NCBI GenBank assembly: GCA_027487945.1
Contig: JAIYCQ010000015.1
Span: forward strand, 59,388-123,387
From: Caulobacteraceae bacterium
Lineage (GTDB): Bacteria > Pseudomonadota > Alphaproteobacteria > Caulobacterales > Caulobacteraceae
Direction: 5' to 3'
DNA: 64,000 nucleotides
A program made the position numbers and the translations under genes. Numbering within the stretch: position 1 is the stretch's first letter; each line of letters starts with the position of its first letter. The notes under the pieces are model-generated. The model was not told the origin of the DNA, searched no databases, and saw only the letters and a program-made list of their open reading frames with translations. Below, piece by piece: positions 27,095 to 34,104 of this stretch.

Positions 27095-27885
27095 CCCTGC
27101 AGCCGTCGGTCGATCCGCCAGGTTCGCCACGGCTCGAAGTGCGACCCGGACCAGGCCAGGGCCGTGATGGTGACGCAGTCGTCGGCGACCTCGACACTGT
27201 TGAAGCCGATCGGCACGCCCCGCTCGCGAATGGACAGGGTGCTGGCCCCCACCGCCCAGGTGTGCCCGTCGCCGCCCGGCAGAGGCAGCGCGAACGGCGC
27301 GTGGACGTGCCCGGTCAGCACCAGGTCGACGTTGCCGCAGGAGAAGGTCTCGGCCGCCTGCCGTCCGCCATGCACCTTGCCGCTCATCGGGCCGCCAATC
27401 ATCTCGATCAGCGGATGGTGGCAGGCAACAACCCTGAGCGAGCCTGGCCGGGCCGCGGCCAGGGCCTTGACCGCCCGCTGGGCCTGGCCCCGGGTGATCG
27501 CGCCCTTGGACCAGTTGGCGCGCAGCTGGACGCCGCGGGCGGTGTTGACCGGGGCGATGGCGACGCCGGCCCGCTGAACCGCCGCCTCCTGCAGGGGGCC
27601 GAAGTAGGTCTCGTACCGCTTCCAGGGCCGGAACAGCCGGTGGGCGAGGTTGAAGTAGGGCGTGTCGTGATTGCCAGGCACGATGAGGAAGTCGGACGCC
27701 AGGCTGTGGACCCACTTTCGCGCGGCCGCGAACTCCACAGGCGCGCCCTCACGGGTGATGTCGCCGGTGATGATCGTCAGGTCCGGCCGGTGCTCAGCGA
27801 TCCAGGCCCTCACCGCCGCGACCGCATCGACATGTTCGCCGCCGAAGTGAATGTCGGAGAGATGGGCTAAACGCCGGAGGCTCAT
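27070..27885 (-). CDS. Calcineurin-like metallophosphoesterase
   Basis: A 271-residue dinuclear-metal phosphoesterase. Motifs in order: LSDIHFGG (residues 9-16), TIITGDITREG, VPGNHD, ACHHPL and TGHVHAP, the full set of metal ligands of the family. The LpxH/Icc/UDP-diacylglucosamine hydrolase relatives act on nucleotides or lipids; pairing with a lipid kinase gene hints at a phospholipid or phosphatidate substrate (inference). ATG at 27885 overlaps the stop of the kinase gene (ATGA), so the in-frame extension upstream is not used. Confidence 0.88.
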   Translation of the reverse strand: MSLRRLAHLSDIHFGGEHVDAVAAVRAWIAEHRPDLTIITGDITREGAPVEFAAARKWVHSLASDFLIVPGNHDTPYFNLAHRLFRPWKRYETYFGPLQEAAVQRAGVAIAPVNTARGVQLRANWSKGAITRGQAQRAVKALAAARPGSLRVVACHHPLIEMIGGPMSGKVHGGRQAAETFSCGNVDLVLTGHVHAPFALPLPGGDGHTWAVGASTLSIRERGVPIGFNSVEVADDCVTITALAWSGSHFEPWRTWRIDRRLQGHPGAGAG

Positions 27886-28808
27886 GCCGCGGTCTCCGAA
27901 GCCGGCCGCGGGACGAGCGCGCGGAATGCGGCCGGCAGGAAGCGGAAGTCGGACACCGCGGTCAGGGTCGTCGGCTCGCCGTCCAGGACGGCGGGAATTC
28001 GCCCGGCCGCCCAGGCGCGGCCACGCCGGCATCGCCCGGCGTCCACCGCCGGGTCGGCTCGCCAGTCTCCCTGGGCCGCATAGAGGCCCAGTCGGAAGAC
28101 CTCCAGCGCATTGGAGGGATCGAGCGCCGCCGCCTCCAGGCAGCCGTCGGCCTCGTCCAGGGCCTTCGAGACCAGCGGCGTCATCAGGACCAGGGCCCCG
28201 GTCTTGCGCCGCGCCCCGCCGTCCAGAGAGAAGCGCAGCCGGCCGGAGAAGGCATCTCGAAGCGCGCGTTGCGCCCGCACCAGCGCCTGCCGGATCCTGC
28301 CCTTGCGCGCCGACTCCCGGGCGCGGGCCCACAGCGCCGGCGACCCCAGGATGGCGGCGACGTAGAAGCGCTGACCCTCGATCTCGCCCCCGGCGACCGG
28401 CTTGGCCACCCCGTCGGCCAGGATCGCCGTCAGGGCGGATTTCCAGTCCCGATCGCCGTAGAGGGCGCCCGGCAGCATGTTCATGGTCCCGCCGGGCAGC
28501 GGGGCCACGAGCGGTCCGTCAGGCCCGGCCATCTCGGCGCCGGCGCGGGCCGTGCCGTCGCCGGCCACGATCGCCAGCAGGTCCGGACCGGCGTCGAGCG
28601 CCTCGCGGAGGCAGGCCTCCAGGCCCGCCGGGCCCGGGGCCCGCACGGACCCGGTCACGCCGGCCTCCGCCAGAATCTGCTCGGCCTCGGCCACGGCATC
28701 CGGTCCGGCGCTGCCCGAGAGGGGGTTCACCACCACCTCCACATGCCTGATCACGACCCTGTCTGGTCCGTTGTTCACGTTCGATGCCTCGCCCGACGTC
28801 ACTGCCAT
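27882..28808 (-). CDS. Diacylglycerol/sphingosine kinase-family lipid kinase
   Basis: A 308-residue DAGK-catalytic-domain protein, likely phosphorylating a diacylglycerol or related lipid. The nucleotide-binding motif appears as VAGDGTARAGAEM (a GGDGT variant with Ala for the first Gly, near residue 83), followed by PLPGGTMNMLPGAL; N-terminal VVVNPLSGSAG is standard. An EcfG-type promoter on this strand would start transcription at about 28806-28808, on top of ATG 28808, so the mRNA may be leaderless or an internal GTG such as the one at 28778 is used. It is translationally coupled to the metallophosphoesterase gene. Confidence 0.85.
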   Translation of the reverse strand: MAVTSGEASNVNNGPDRVVIRHVEVVVNPLSGSAGPDAVAEAEQILAEAGVTGSVRAPGPAGLEACLREALDAGPDLLAIVAGDGTARAGAEMAGPDGPLVAPLPGGTMNMLPGALYGDRDWKSALTAILADGVAKPVAGGEIEGQRFYVAAILGSPALWARARESARKGRIRQALVRAQRALRDAFSGRLRFSLDGGARRKTGALVLMTPLVSKALDEADGCLEAAALDPSNALEVFRLGLYAAQGDWRADPAVDAGRCRRGRAWAAGRIPAVLDGEPTTLTAVSDFRFLPAAFRALVPRPASETAA

Positions 28809-28813
28809 ACGCT

Positions 28814-28839
28814 AACGGGAACCGCTGCCCGCAGGTTCC
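28814..28839 (-). promoter_or_regulatory. EcfG-type promoter for the lipid kinase operon
   Basis: On the minus strand GGAAC (28839-28835), 17-base spacer, CGTT (28817-28814). It is back to back with a rightward EcfG-type promoter: the two -35 elements are five bases apart. The predicted start point coincides with the annotated kinase ATG. Confidence 0.68.
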
Positions 28840-28844
28840 TGAGC

Positions 28845-28869
28845 GGAACTCCCATGCCATCGCGGCGTT
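28845..28869 (+). promoter_or_regulatory. EcfG-type promoter for the glycine-zipper gene
   Basis: GGAAC at 28845-28849, 16-base spacer, CGTT at 28866-28869. The expected start point is near 28876, about 35-40 bp upstream of the glycine-zipper gene. Confidence 0.75.
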
Positions 28870-28909
28870 GCCAATGACGATAGGGGCCGAACCGACCCTG
28901 GAGAGGCAA

Positions 28910-29260
28910 ATGAAGATGACACGAACGAGGAGCGCTCTGGCGATGGCGGCCGTTGGCCTGTTGGCAGGCGCCTGCACGACGACGGGCAACGTGGAGCGCA
29001 ACGCGGCGGGCGGCGCCGCCCTGGGCGCCATCGCCGGCGCGGTGATCGGCAACAACGTCGGTGACGGCGACGCCGGGACCGGCGCGGCGGTCGGCGCGGT
29101 CATTGGCGGCGCGGCCGGGGCGATCAAGGGCTGTCGCGAAGATGGCGGCTGCGGCGCGGTCTCCAACCGCCGCCAGTACTATGATGAGGCGGCCGGTCGT
29201 TACTACTACTACGATCAGGTCTCGGGGCGGTACTACTGGGAAGACGGTCGTCCCCGGTAA
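28910..29260 (+). CDS. Glycine-zipper 2TM-type outer-membrane lipoprotein
   Basis: A 116-residue protein with a signal ending in VGLLAGACTTTGN, consistent with a lipoprotein (slightly atypical lipobox), then a glycine-zipper segment (GGAALGAIAGAVIGNNVGDG and GAAVGAVIGGAAGAIKG) and a Tyr-rich C-terminus (YYYYDQVSGRYYWEDG). Similar proteins are stress-induced outer-membrane lipoproteins. GAGAGG at 28901 is only 3 bases from ATG 28910 but 9 bases from ATG 28916, so the second ATG may be the real start. It is preceded by an EcfG-type promoter. Confidence 0.85.
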   Translation: MKMTRTRSALAMAAVGLLAGACTTTGNVERNAAGGAALGAIAGAVIGNNVGDGDAGTGAAVGAVIGGAAGAIKGCREDGGCGAVSNRRQYYDEAAGRYYYYDQVSGRYYWEDGRPR

Positions 29261-29298
29261 CGGATCGACGGATCCCTGTTTTTCAGCGACCATCAGGG

Positions 29299-29328
29299 CG
29301 GTCGGCGGTTTCGCCGACCGTTCCTTTT
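29299..29328 (+). terminator. Rho-independent terminator after the glycine-zipper gene
   Basis: A perfect 9-bp stem CGGTCGGCG / CGCCGACCG with loop GTTT followed by TTCCTTTT. It ends 15 bp before the OmpA-like start, so that gene would need either read-through or its own promoter. Confidence 0.85.
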
Positions 29329-29343
29329 CATGGGTGAGGCAGG

Positions 29344-29781
29344 ATGAGCGCAATGTGGAAACACGGGCTGGCCGCGGTGGCGGTGATATCGGCCCTGGCC
29401 GTTTCGGGCTGCGCGACCCGTTCGCGGGTGGCCCCCACGAACCTGTGTGAAGATCTCAAGGTCTCGATCTACTTCGAGGACGGCTCGGCGAAGATCACCC
29501 GGGACGCCAGGCAGGTGCTGACAGAGGCTCGCGACATGCGCGCGACCTGCACCCTGGGGGTGGTGGACGTTCGCGGCCTGGCGGATGCCGTCGGCGATCC
29601 GGCGGCCAACCTCGCCCTCTCCGAACAGCGCGCCAAGGCGGTCACCCAGGCTCTGGGCGGTCTCGGTTTCGGCAACGTCAGGATCGAGGCCGTCGGCGCG
29701 ACCGGCGCGGCCACGGCCGCCGGCGAACTGCGGCCCCTGCGCCGCCGCGCGGATCTGGTGTTCCGCAGCGCCGGCCAGTAG
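29344..29781 (+). CDS. OmpA-family C-terminal domain lipoprotein
   Basis: A 145-residue protein with a clear lipobox (ALAVSGCATRS, Cys at 23) and an OmpA-like peptidoglycan-binding domain: SIYFEDGSAKITRDAR then VVDVRGLADAVGD and NLALSEQRAKAV. Such proteins tether the outer membrane to peptidoglycan. The usual Asp and Arg pair that binds meso-diaminopimelate appears as the D of GLADAVGD and the R of EQRAKAV. The Shine-Dalgarno region is GTGAGGCAGG before ATG 29344. It follows the glycine-zipper gene in the same orientation. Confidence 0.87.
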   Translation: MSAMWKHGLAAVAVISALAVSGCATRSRVAPTNLCEDLKVSIYFEDGSAKITRDARQVLTEARDMRATCTLGVVDVRGLADAVGDPAANLALSEQRAKAVTQALGGLGFGNVRIEAVGATGAATAAGELRPLRRRADLVFRSAGQ

Positions 29782-29790
29782 TCGAAGAAG

Positions 29791-29818
29791 AGGGTGGCCC
29801 CCCTGGAGAGGCCACCCT
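29791..29818 (+). terminator. Hairpin after the OmpA-like gene
   Basis: A perfect 9-bp stem AGGGTGGCC / GGCCACCCT with a 10-base loop, 9 bp past the stop codon. No U-run follows, so it may be a weak terminator or an mRNA-end stabiliser. Confidence 0.6.
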
Positions 29819-29986
29819 GGAGTTCGCTATCATCGAGAAAAGGGTGCGGAGGCGGCAGGCTGACTATCGCCAGCCTCAAGTCGGGGGGGGCGTCGCCGCC
29901 TCCGCAAATCATAAACGCGGTCCCGCTCAAATCCGTTCCCGAGGCCGCGCACTTTTTTCCGACTCTCGTCAGGCCATGGCCGGCAG

Positions 29987-30011
29987 GGAACAGCGCCGGC
30001 GCCAGGACGTT
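29987..30011 (+). promoter_or_regulatory. EcfG-type promoter for the 84-residue membrane protein
   Basis: GGAAC at 29987-29991, 16-base spacer, CGTT at 30008-30011, predicting a start near 30018 and a 30-base leader before ATG 30048. The rest of the 266-bp gap (29782-30047) holds only the preceding hairpin and a G-run. Confidence 0.75.
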
Positions 30012-30047
30012 CCCTCTGTTGAGATCCAGCAGAATGAGGCGGCGTCC

Positions 30048-30302
30048 ATGGCCACAGTTTCCAAGCAGAACCCGTCCGTCGAGACGGGCCACGAGGTGCT
30101 CGAGGCGACCGACGCCCGTCAGGGGCGATGGGGCCGGCATGCGTTCTGGATGCTCGTCGCCTCGACCGTGCTGGCGGTCATCGCCCTGTTCGCGGCCTGG
30201 GGCTTCTACGCCGGCGCCTTCACCGCCGTGAACAAGGCCGGCACGCCGACCGCGGCAGAGGCGCGCGCCACGACGGGGCCGGTGACTGACGTCAAGGAGT
30301 AG
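30048..30302 (+). CDS. Small single-pass membrane protein, EcfG-controlled candidate
   Basis: An 84-residue protein starting MATVSKQNPSVETGHEVLEA with one membrane helix (AFWMLVASTVLAVIALFAAWGFYAG, about 34-58) and a Thr/Ala-rich tail that would be periplasmic. ATG 30048 has GAGG 8 bases upstream and fits the promoter start near 30018; the frame is open further upstream but that part precedes the transcript. I do not recognise a family. Its place between stress promoters and phyR suggests an envelope stress role (inference). Confidence 0.75.
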   Translation: MATVSKQNPSVETGHEVLEATDARQGRWGRHAFWMLVASTVLAVIALFAAWGFYAGAFTAVNKAGTPTAAEARATTGPVTDVKE

Positions 30303-30325
30303 GTCCCGGTCGCCGGGCGGCGGGA

Positions 30326-31120
30326 TCACGCCGCCTTGCGCGTCCGGCCCGGGTGGAAGAACAGCGCCTGGCCGATCGCCGCCTTCACCGTTTCGGGCTG
30401 GAAGGGCTTGGTGATCAGGAAGGTCGGCTCGGGCCGCTCGCCGGTCAGCAGGCGCTCCGGGAAGGCGGTGATGAAGATCACCGGCACGTCGTAGCGCCCC
30501 AGGATGTCCTTCACAGCGTCGATTCCCGATGAGCCGTCGGCCAGCTGGATGTCCGCGAGCACAAGGCCGGGCATCCTGTCGGCGACCGCCGCGACGGCCT
30601 CGGTGCGCGTCGCCGCGATGTCGACGACGGTATGACCCAGTTCGCGCACCAGGGCCTCGATGTCGGCGGCGATGACGGGTTCGTCCTCGATGATCAGGAC
30701 GTCCGTCGCCAGCTCGGCGTCAATCTCGTTCTGGGCTTCGGCGATCAGCCGTTCAACATCGGGGAAGTCGGTATCCAGAATCTGGGCGGCTTCGGTGGGG
30801 GTGAAGCCTTCGAGCGCGGTGAGCAGGAAGGCCTGGCGCGACCGCGGGGCGATACGCAGAAGGCGCTGGCCCGGATCCTGGCCCCTGTGCTCGTCGACCC
30901 GGTCTTCCAGCCGGGCTCCGGAGGTGCACCAGATGGCGTGGAAGACGTGGTAGAGGGCGACCCGCGGCGACAGGCGGCTGTCCAGTTGCCTGTCCCCGGC
31001 CGCGAGGGCCTCGAGCGCGACCCGCACATACTGATCCCCGGACATCTGATCGCCCGTGAGCGCCCGCGCATACCGGCGCATGTAAGGCAGATGCGGTGCA
31101 AGACGTGCAAGAAGACTCAT
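30326..31120 (-). CDS. phyR: General stress response anti-anti-sigma regulator PhyR
   Basis: A 264-residue protein with an EcfG-like sigma domain (about 1-135) and a receiver (about 140-255) with phospho-Asp D190, acidic pair E145/D146 and K238 in LITKPF. On phosphorylation PhyR binds NepR and frees EcfG (established in Methylobacterium, Caulobacter and relatives). ATG 31120 has GGAGGG upstream on its strand. A divergent promoter pair with nepR, each with an EcfG consensus, implies positive feedback. Longer in-frame readings upstream cross the divergent promoter and are not used. Confidence 0.96.
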   Translation of the reverse strand: MSLLARLAPHLPYMRRYARALTGDQMSGDQYVRVALEALAAGDRQLDSRLSPRVALYHVFHAIWCTSGARLEDRVDEHRGQDPGQRLLRIAPRSRQAFLLTALEGFTPTEAAQILDTDFPDVERLIAEAQNEIDAELATDVLIIEDEPVIAADIEALVRELGHTVVDIAATRTEAVAAVADRMPGLVLADIQLADGSSGIDAVKDILGRYDVPVIFITAFPERLLTGERPEPTFLITKPFQPETVKAAIGQALFFHPGRTRKAA

Positions 31121-31198
31121 GATCCCTCCCGTTGGGACGTCGTCACGGCGTGACCGATACCGCCCGGGCAGGCGGAGACCCACCCCTTCAGGTCCCCC

Positions 31199-31223
31199 AA
31201 CGTCTGCGGGACAGGAAGGTTCC
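31199..31223 (-). promoter_or_regulatory. EcfG-type promoter of phyR
   Basis: On the minus strand GGAAC (31223-31219), 16-base spacer, CGTT (31202-31199); the start point would be near 31192, giving a leader of about 70 bases before phyR. Confidence 0.8.
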
Positions 31224-31264
31224 CACGCAGGAGCCACTGCGTCACCATAAAGAACAAAGGTACG

Positions 31265-31290
31265 GGAACCCGTTGGGCAGGTGCAGCGTT
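31265..31290 (+). promoter_or_regulatory. EcfG-type promoter of nepR-ecfG-phyK
   Basis: GGAAC at 31265-31269, 17-base spacer, CGTT at 31287-31290. It precedes the nepR start at 31343 by about 45 bases from the predicted start point and rules out the in-frame TTG at 31289, which lies within the -10 element. Confidence 0.8.
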
Positions 31291-31342
31291 GAACGAGCGA
31301 AATCCGGTTCATAGCAGGGGGCTGGCGCCAGCCCGGGCCAAT

Positions 31343-31531
31343 ATGATGATTGAACAAAATCCGATGGACGAACGTCGCAAAGGCTCTGCCCCTCTCGATG
31401 AAACCCGGCTTCGGCAGCGCGCCATCGGCGTGAAGCTTCGCCAGATGTTCGACGAGGTGGTCAATGAGCCTGTACCGGACGAGTTCCTGGACATCCTGCG
31501 TCGGGCCGACGACAAGTCCGGAGACCGCTAG
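31343..31531 (+). CDS. nepR: Anti-sigma factor NepR
   Basis: A 62-residue NepR-family anti-sigma factor that holds EcfG inactive and is titrated by phospho-PhyR. The conserved core is the helix IGVKLRQMFDEVVNEPVPDE followed by FLDILRRAD. ATG 31343 (or 31346) is chosen because the open frame upstream begins at a TTG inside the EcfG-type promoter. No obvious Shine-Dalgarno is seen. Its TAG stop directly abuts the ecfG ATG, so the sigma and anti-sigma are made at linked rates. Confidence 0.93.
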   Translation: MMIEQNPMDERRKGSAPLDETRLRQRAIGVKLRQMFDEVVNEPVPDEFLDILRRADDKSGDR

Positions 31532-32143
31532 ATGGCCGCCGTTCAGGACGAGCGCCACGCCGCCATGACGGACCGCGAGCGCGATGCGATCTTTCAGCGC
31601 GAGCTGGTCAAGCTCATCCCCCATCTGCGCGCCTTCGCCCGAACGCTAACCGGCGACGCGACGCAGGCGGATGACCTGGCCCAGGATGCGATGATCAAGG
31701 CCTGGGACGCCCGCAAGAGCTTTCAGCTGGGCACCAACATGAAGGCCTGGACCTTCATGATCCTTCGCAACCAGTTCTACTCCGACAAGCGCCGGTCCTG
31801 GCGCCAGATCCAGCTCGACCAGGAAGCCGCCGAGCGCACGCTTGTCGCCGTCGACGATCCCGAAGCCCCGGTGGCGCTCGACGAGTTGCGGCTGGCCATG
31901 GCCATGCTGCCGGACGAGCAGCGCGAAGCCTTGATCCTCGTCGGCGCCGGCGGTTTCGCCTACGAGGAGGCCGCCGACATCTGCGGCTGCGCCGTAGGGA
32001 CGGTGAAGAGCCGCGTCAGCCGGGCGCGCAAGGCGCTGCACGGCATTCTCGAAGCCGGCGACTATGATCGGGACGGCGGCTCGGCGGGAGACGCCATGCG
32101 CTCTATCCTGGCCGATGCGGAGCGATTGAGCGCCGTAAGGTGA
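31532..32143 (+). CDS. ecfG: General stress ECF sigma factor EcfG (SigT)
   Basis: A 203-residue group ECF15 sigma factor. Region 2 covers LIPHLRAFARTLTGDATQADDLAQDAMIKAW (residues about 28-58) and continues to MKAWTFMILRNQFYSDKRRS; region 4 ends with CAVGTVKSRVSRARKAL (about 152-168), the helix-turn-helix that reads the GGAAC -35 element. The gene follows nepR without a gap and overlaps the kinase gene start by GTGA. It should drive the seven EcfG-type promoters found nearby, including its own. Confidence 0.96.
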   Translation: MAAVQDERHAAMTDRERDAIFQRELVKLIPHLRAFARTLTGDATQADDLAQDAMIKAWDARKSFQLGTNMKAWTFMILRNQFYSDKRRSWRQIQLDQEAAERTLVAVDDPEAPVALDELRLAMAMLPDEQREALILVGAGGFAYEEAADICGCAVGTVKSRVSRARKALHGILEAGDYDRDGGSAGDAMRSILADAERLSAVR

Positions 32144-33846
32144 GGTTGCGGGGCCGGCTGCGTTGGGGTCCTGATACGACGATCCGGGTCAGGCTCGGCG
32201 TCGCGCTCGCGCTGGCCCTTGCGCCGGTGCTTCTGCTGGGCGCCGGCCAGTCCATCCTGGCCTACCAGCGGGCGGCGGCGGACCGTCAAGCCGTGCTGGA
32301 GTCCGCCGGCGCGCGCAGCGCCGCGACAGCCCGCGCGCGCATTGAGGCGGCCGGCGTCCTCCTGGAGACGCTCGGGCCAGGCGCGATCGGCCTGGACTGC
32401 TCCAGGCGTCTGACCGAGATCCAGCAGCGCCTCGGCGGATACCAGAACCTGATCCGCTTCGATCGCATCGGTCGCGTGTCCTGCGCCGCGGCCGCCGTGC
32501 CCGCCGACCCGGACCGTCGCGATCGGGACTGGTTCCGGGCCCTCGCCGGCGGACAGAGGCAGTTCGTAACCCTGACACCGGGCGCCAGTTACGCCGCCGA
32601 GCCGGCGCTGTTCGCGGCGGTGCGGTCGGTGGATCCGCGCGGCGGCTACAGCGTGCTTGCGGCGGTCATTCCGCTGTCCAGTCTGCGTCCGGAGCTGGCG
32701 GACCGGTCTCTCCCGCGCGAGTCGCAGGTGGCGATCGTGGACGGTCAGGGGCAGTTCCTCTCGGTGACCGATCCCGCGGCCTTCCCGGACGACGTCTCGG
32801 GCTGGGTCGCTCGGGCCGCGACCCGTGATGCTGTCCTGGCCTACGCCAATGACGACGAGGGCGTGCGCCGCGCCTACTCCGTGGCCCCGCTGGTCGACGA
32901 CCAGCTGTTCGTCATCCTTTCGGCCCCGTCGCGTGGCCTGTTCGCGACGGCCTGGCTCGATCCGATGTCCGGGATCGTGTTTCCGCTGATCGGCTTCGTG
33001 GTGGCCCTTCTGGCGGTCTTCTTTGCGGCCGAACGCGGCGTCGGGCGCTGGATCGTCTACCTGCAGCGGGTGGCGGCCATCTATGCGCGAGGGCGCTTCA
33101 CCGTTCGCCCCCTGCAGGTCGAACAGGCGCCGCCGGAAATCCGCGAGTTGGCCGAGACCCTGGACCATATGGCGGCCACCATCGTCGCCCGCGACGCGAC
33201 CCTGCACGAGAACCTCGACCAGAAGGACGCGCTGATGCGCGAGATCCATCATCGGGTGAAGAACAATCTGCAGGTCATCAGCTCCCTGCTGAGCATGCAG
33301 GAGCGGGCCCTGACCGACCGGGTCGCCCGTCAGGCGATGAGCGATACCCGCCAACGCATCACGGCCCTGGCCCTGATCTACCGGGCGCTCTACCAGGGCG
33401 CCGACATCAAGCATGTCGATCTGCGCCCCTTCCTCGAAGAGCTGACCGGGCAGCTGCTGGCCGGGGACATGTCCGCCCACGGCAGCGTCCACACCGACGT
33501 GCGCGCCGACCGCCTTGTCATCGACCCCGACAAGCTGGCCCCCCTGGCGCTCTTCGCGGTGGAGGCTGTGACCAACGCCCAGAAGCACGCGCTGTCGGAG
33601 GCCGGCGGCAAGCTGACCGTAGACTTCACCGTGCGCGGCCCCGAGGCGGAACTGGTCATCGCCGACGACGGCGGCGGCCGCAACGCCGCGCCGGATCCGG
33701 CGACCATCAAGGGCGTAGGCCGCACCCTGATGGACGCCTTCGCCCGCCAGCTGCGGGGCCGTTGCACGCTTGAGCGCAACGACCTCGGCGGCCTTACGGC
33801 GCGGCTGATCTTTCCGACGCCCGAAGCGTATCCCTCGGGAACCTGA
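32140..33846 (+). CDS. PhyK-like membrane sensor histidine kinase (HisKA_2)
   Basis: A 568-residue kinase with two membrane helices (about 16-37 and 277-300) flanking a periplasmic Cache-like sensor that carries two cysteines (LDCSRR near 88 and VSCAAA near 112). A HAMP-like linker and the HisKA_2 dimerisation box REIHHRVKNNLQVISSLLSMQ with H370/H371 follow, then an HATPase (VEAVTNAQKHA and IADDGGGR). It is translated from GTG 32140 overlapping the ecfG stop. By position it is the kinase that phosphorylates PhyR; this pairing is inferred, not shown. Confidence 0.9.
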   Translation: MRLRGRLRWGPDTTIRVRLGVALALALAPVLLLGAGQSILAYQRAAADRQAVLESAGARSAATARARIEAAGVLLETLGPGAIGLDCSRRLTEIQQRLGGYQNLIRFDRIGRVSCAAAAVPADPDRRDRDWFRALAGGQRQFVTLTPGASYAAEPALFAAVRSVDPRGGYSVLAAVIPLSSLRPELADRSLPRESQVAIVDGQGQFLSVTDPAAFPDDVSGWVARAATRDAVLAYANDDEGVRRAYSVAPLVDDQLFVILSAPSRGLFATAWLDPMSGIVFPLIGFVVALLAVFFAAERGVGRWIVYLQRVAAIYARGRFTVRPLQVEQAPPEIRELAETLDHMAATIVARDATLHENLDQKDALMREIHHRVKNNLQVISSLLSMQERALTDRVARQAMSDTRQRITALALIYRALYQGADIKHVDLRPFLEELTGQLLAGDMSAHGSVHTDVRADRLVIDPDKLAPLALFAVEAVTNAQKHALSEAGGKLTVDFTVRGPEAELVIADDGGGRNAAPDPATIKGVGRTLMDAFARQLRGRCTLERNDLGGLTARLIFPTPEAYPSGT

Positions 33847-33862
33847 ACCCGCCGCCGGCGTT
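33838..33862 (+). promoter_or_regulatory. EcfG-type promoter inside the 3' end of the kinase gene
   Basis: GGAAC at 33838-33842 overlaps the last codons and stop of the kinase gene; 16-base spacer; CGTT at 33859-33862. The predicted start near 33869 leaves about 40 bases before the entericidin-like ATG at 33910. Confidence 0.75.
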
Positions 33863-33909
33863 CTTCTGGCGTGATTGAACGCCCGGGGATCGGGCCGAGG
33901 AGATGCGCG

Positions 33910-34044
33910 ATGCGTAAGCTTGTAGTTCTGGCCATTGCGGCCACCAGCCTTCTGGCCGCCGCCTGCAACACGATCGAAGGCGCCGGCAAGGACGTCGGTG
34001 CGGCCGGAGACGTCATCGAGGAAACCGCCAAGGACGCCAAGTAG
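33910..34044 (+). CDS. Entericidin-like small lipoprotein
   Basis: A 44-residue lipoprotein, MRKLVVLAIAATSLLAAACN followed by TIEGAGKDVGAAGDVIEE. The lipobox LAAAC puts the lipidated Cys at residue 19, and GAGKDVGAAGD is the entericidin A/B hallmark. Entericidins are stress-induced outer-membrane lipoproteins. GAGGAG lies 7 bases before ATG 33910. It has its own EcfG-type promoter and its own terminator, so it forms a single-gene unit at the end of the stress locus. Confidence 0.92.
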   Translation: MRKLVVLAIAATSLLAAACNTIEGAGKDVGAAGDVIEETAKDAK

Positions 34045-34064
34045 GCTTCCCGTTCGGCATGAGG

Positions 34065-34095
34065 GCCCCTCGCCGGCAATGGCGGGGGGCTTTCT
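34065..34095 (+). terminator. Rho-independent terminator after the entericidin gene
   Basis: Stem GCCCCTCGCC / GGCGGGGGGC (10 bp with one G-T pair), loop GGCAAT, then TTTCT. It separates the stress locus from the convergent P450 gene. Confidence 0.85.
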
Positions 34096-34104
34096 GCATA
34101 GGTG

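Noticed and set aside
29260..29300. GGATC-GAC-GGATCC and following TTTTT as a terminator
   Set aside because: The arms do not pair into a stable stem; the adjacent CGGTCGGCG hairpin is much stronger.
31289..31342. N-terminal extension of nepR from TTG
   Set aside because: It overlaps the -10 element of the nepR promoter and would lie upstream of the transcript start.
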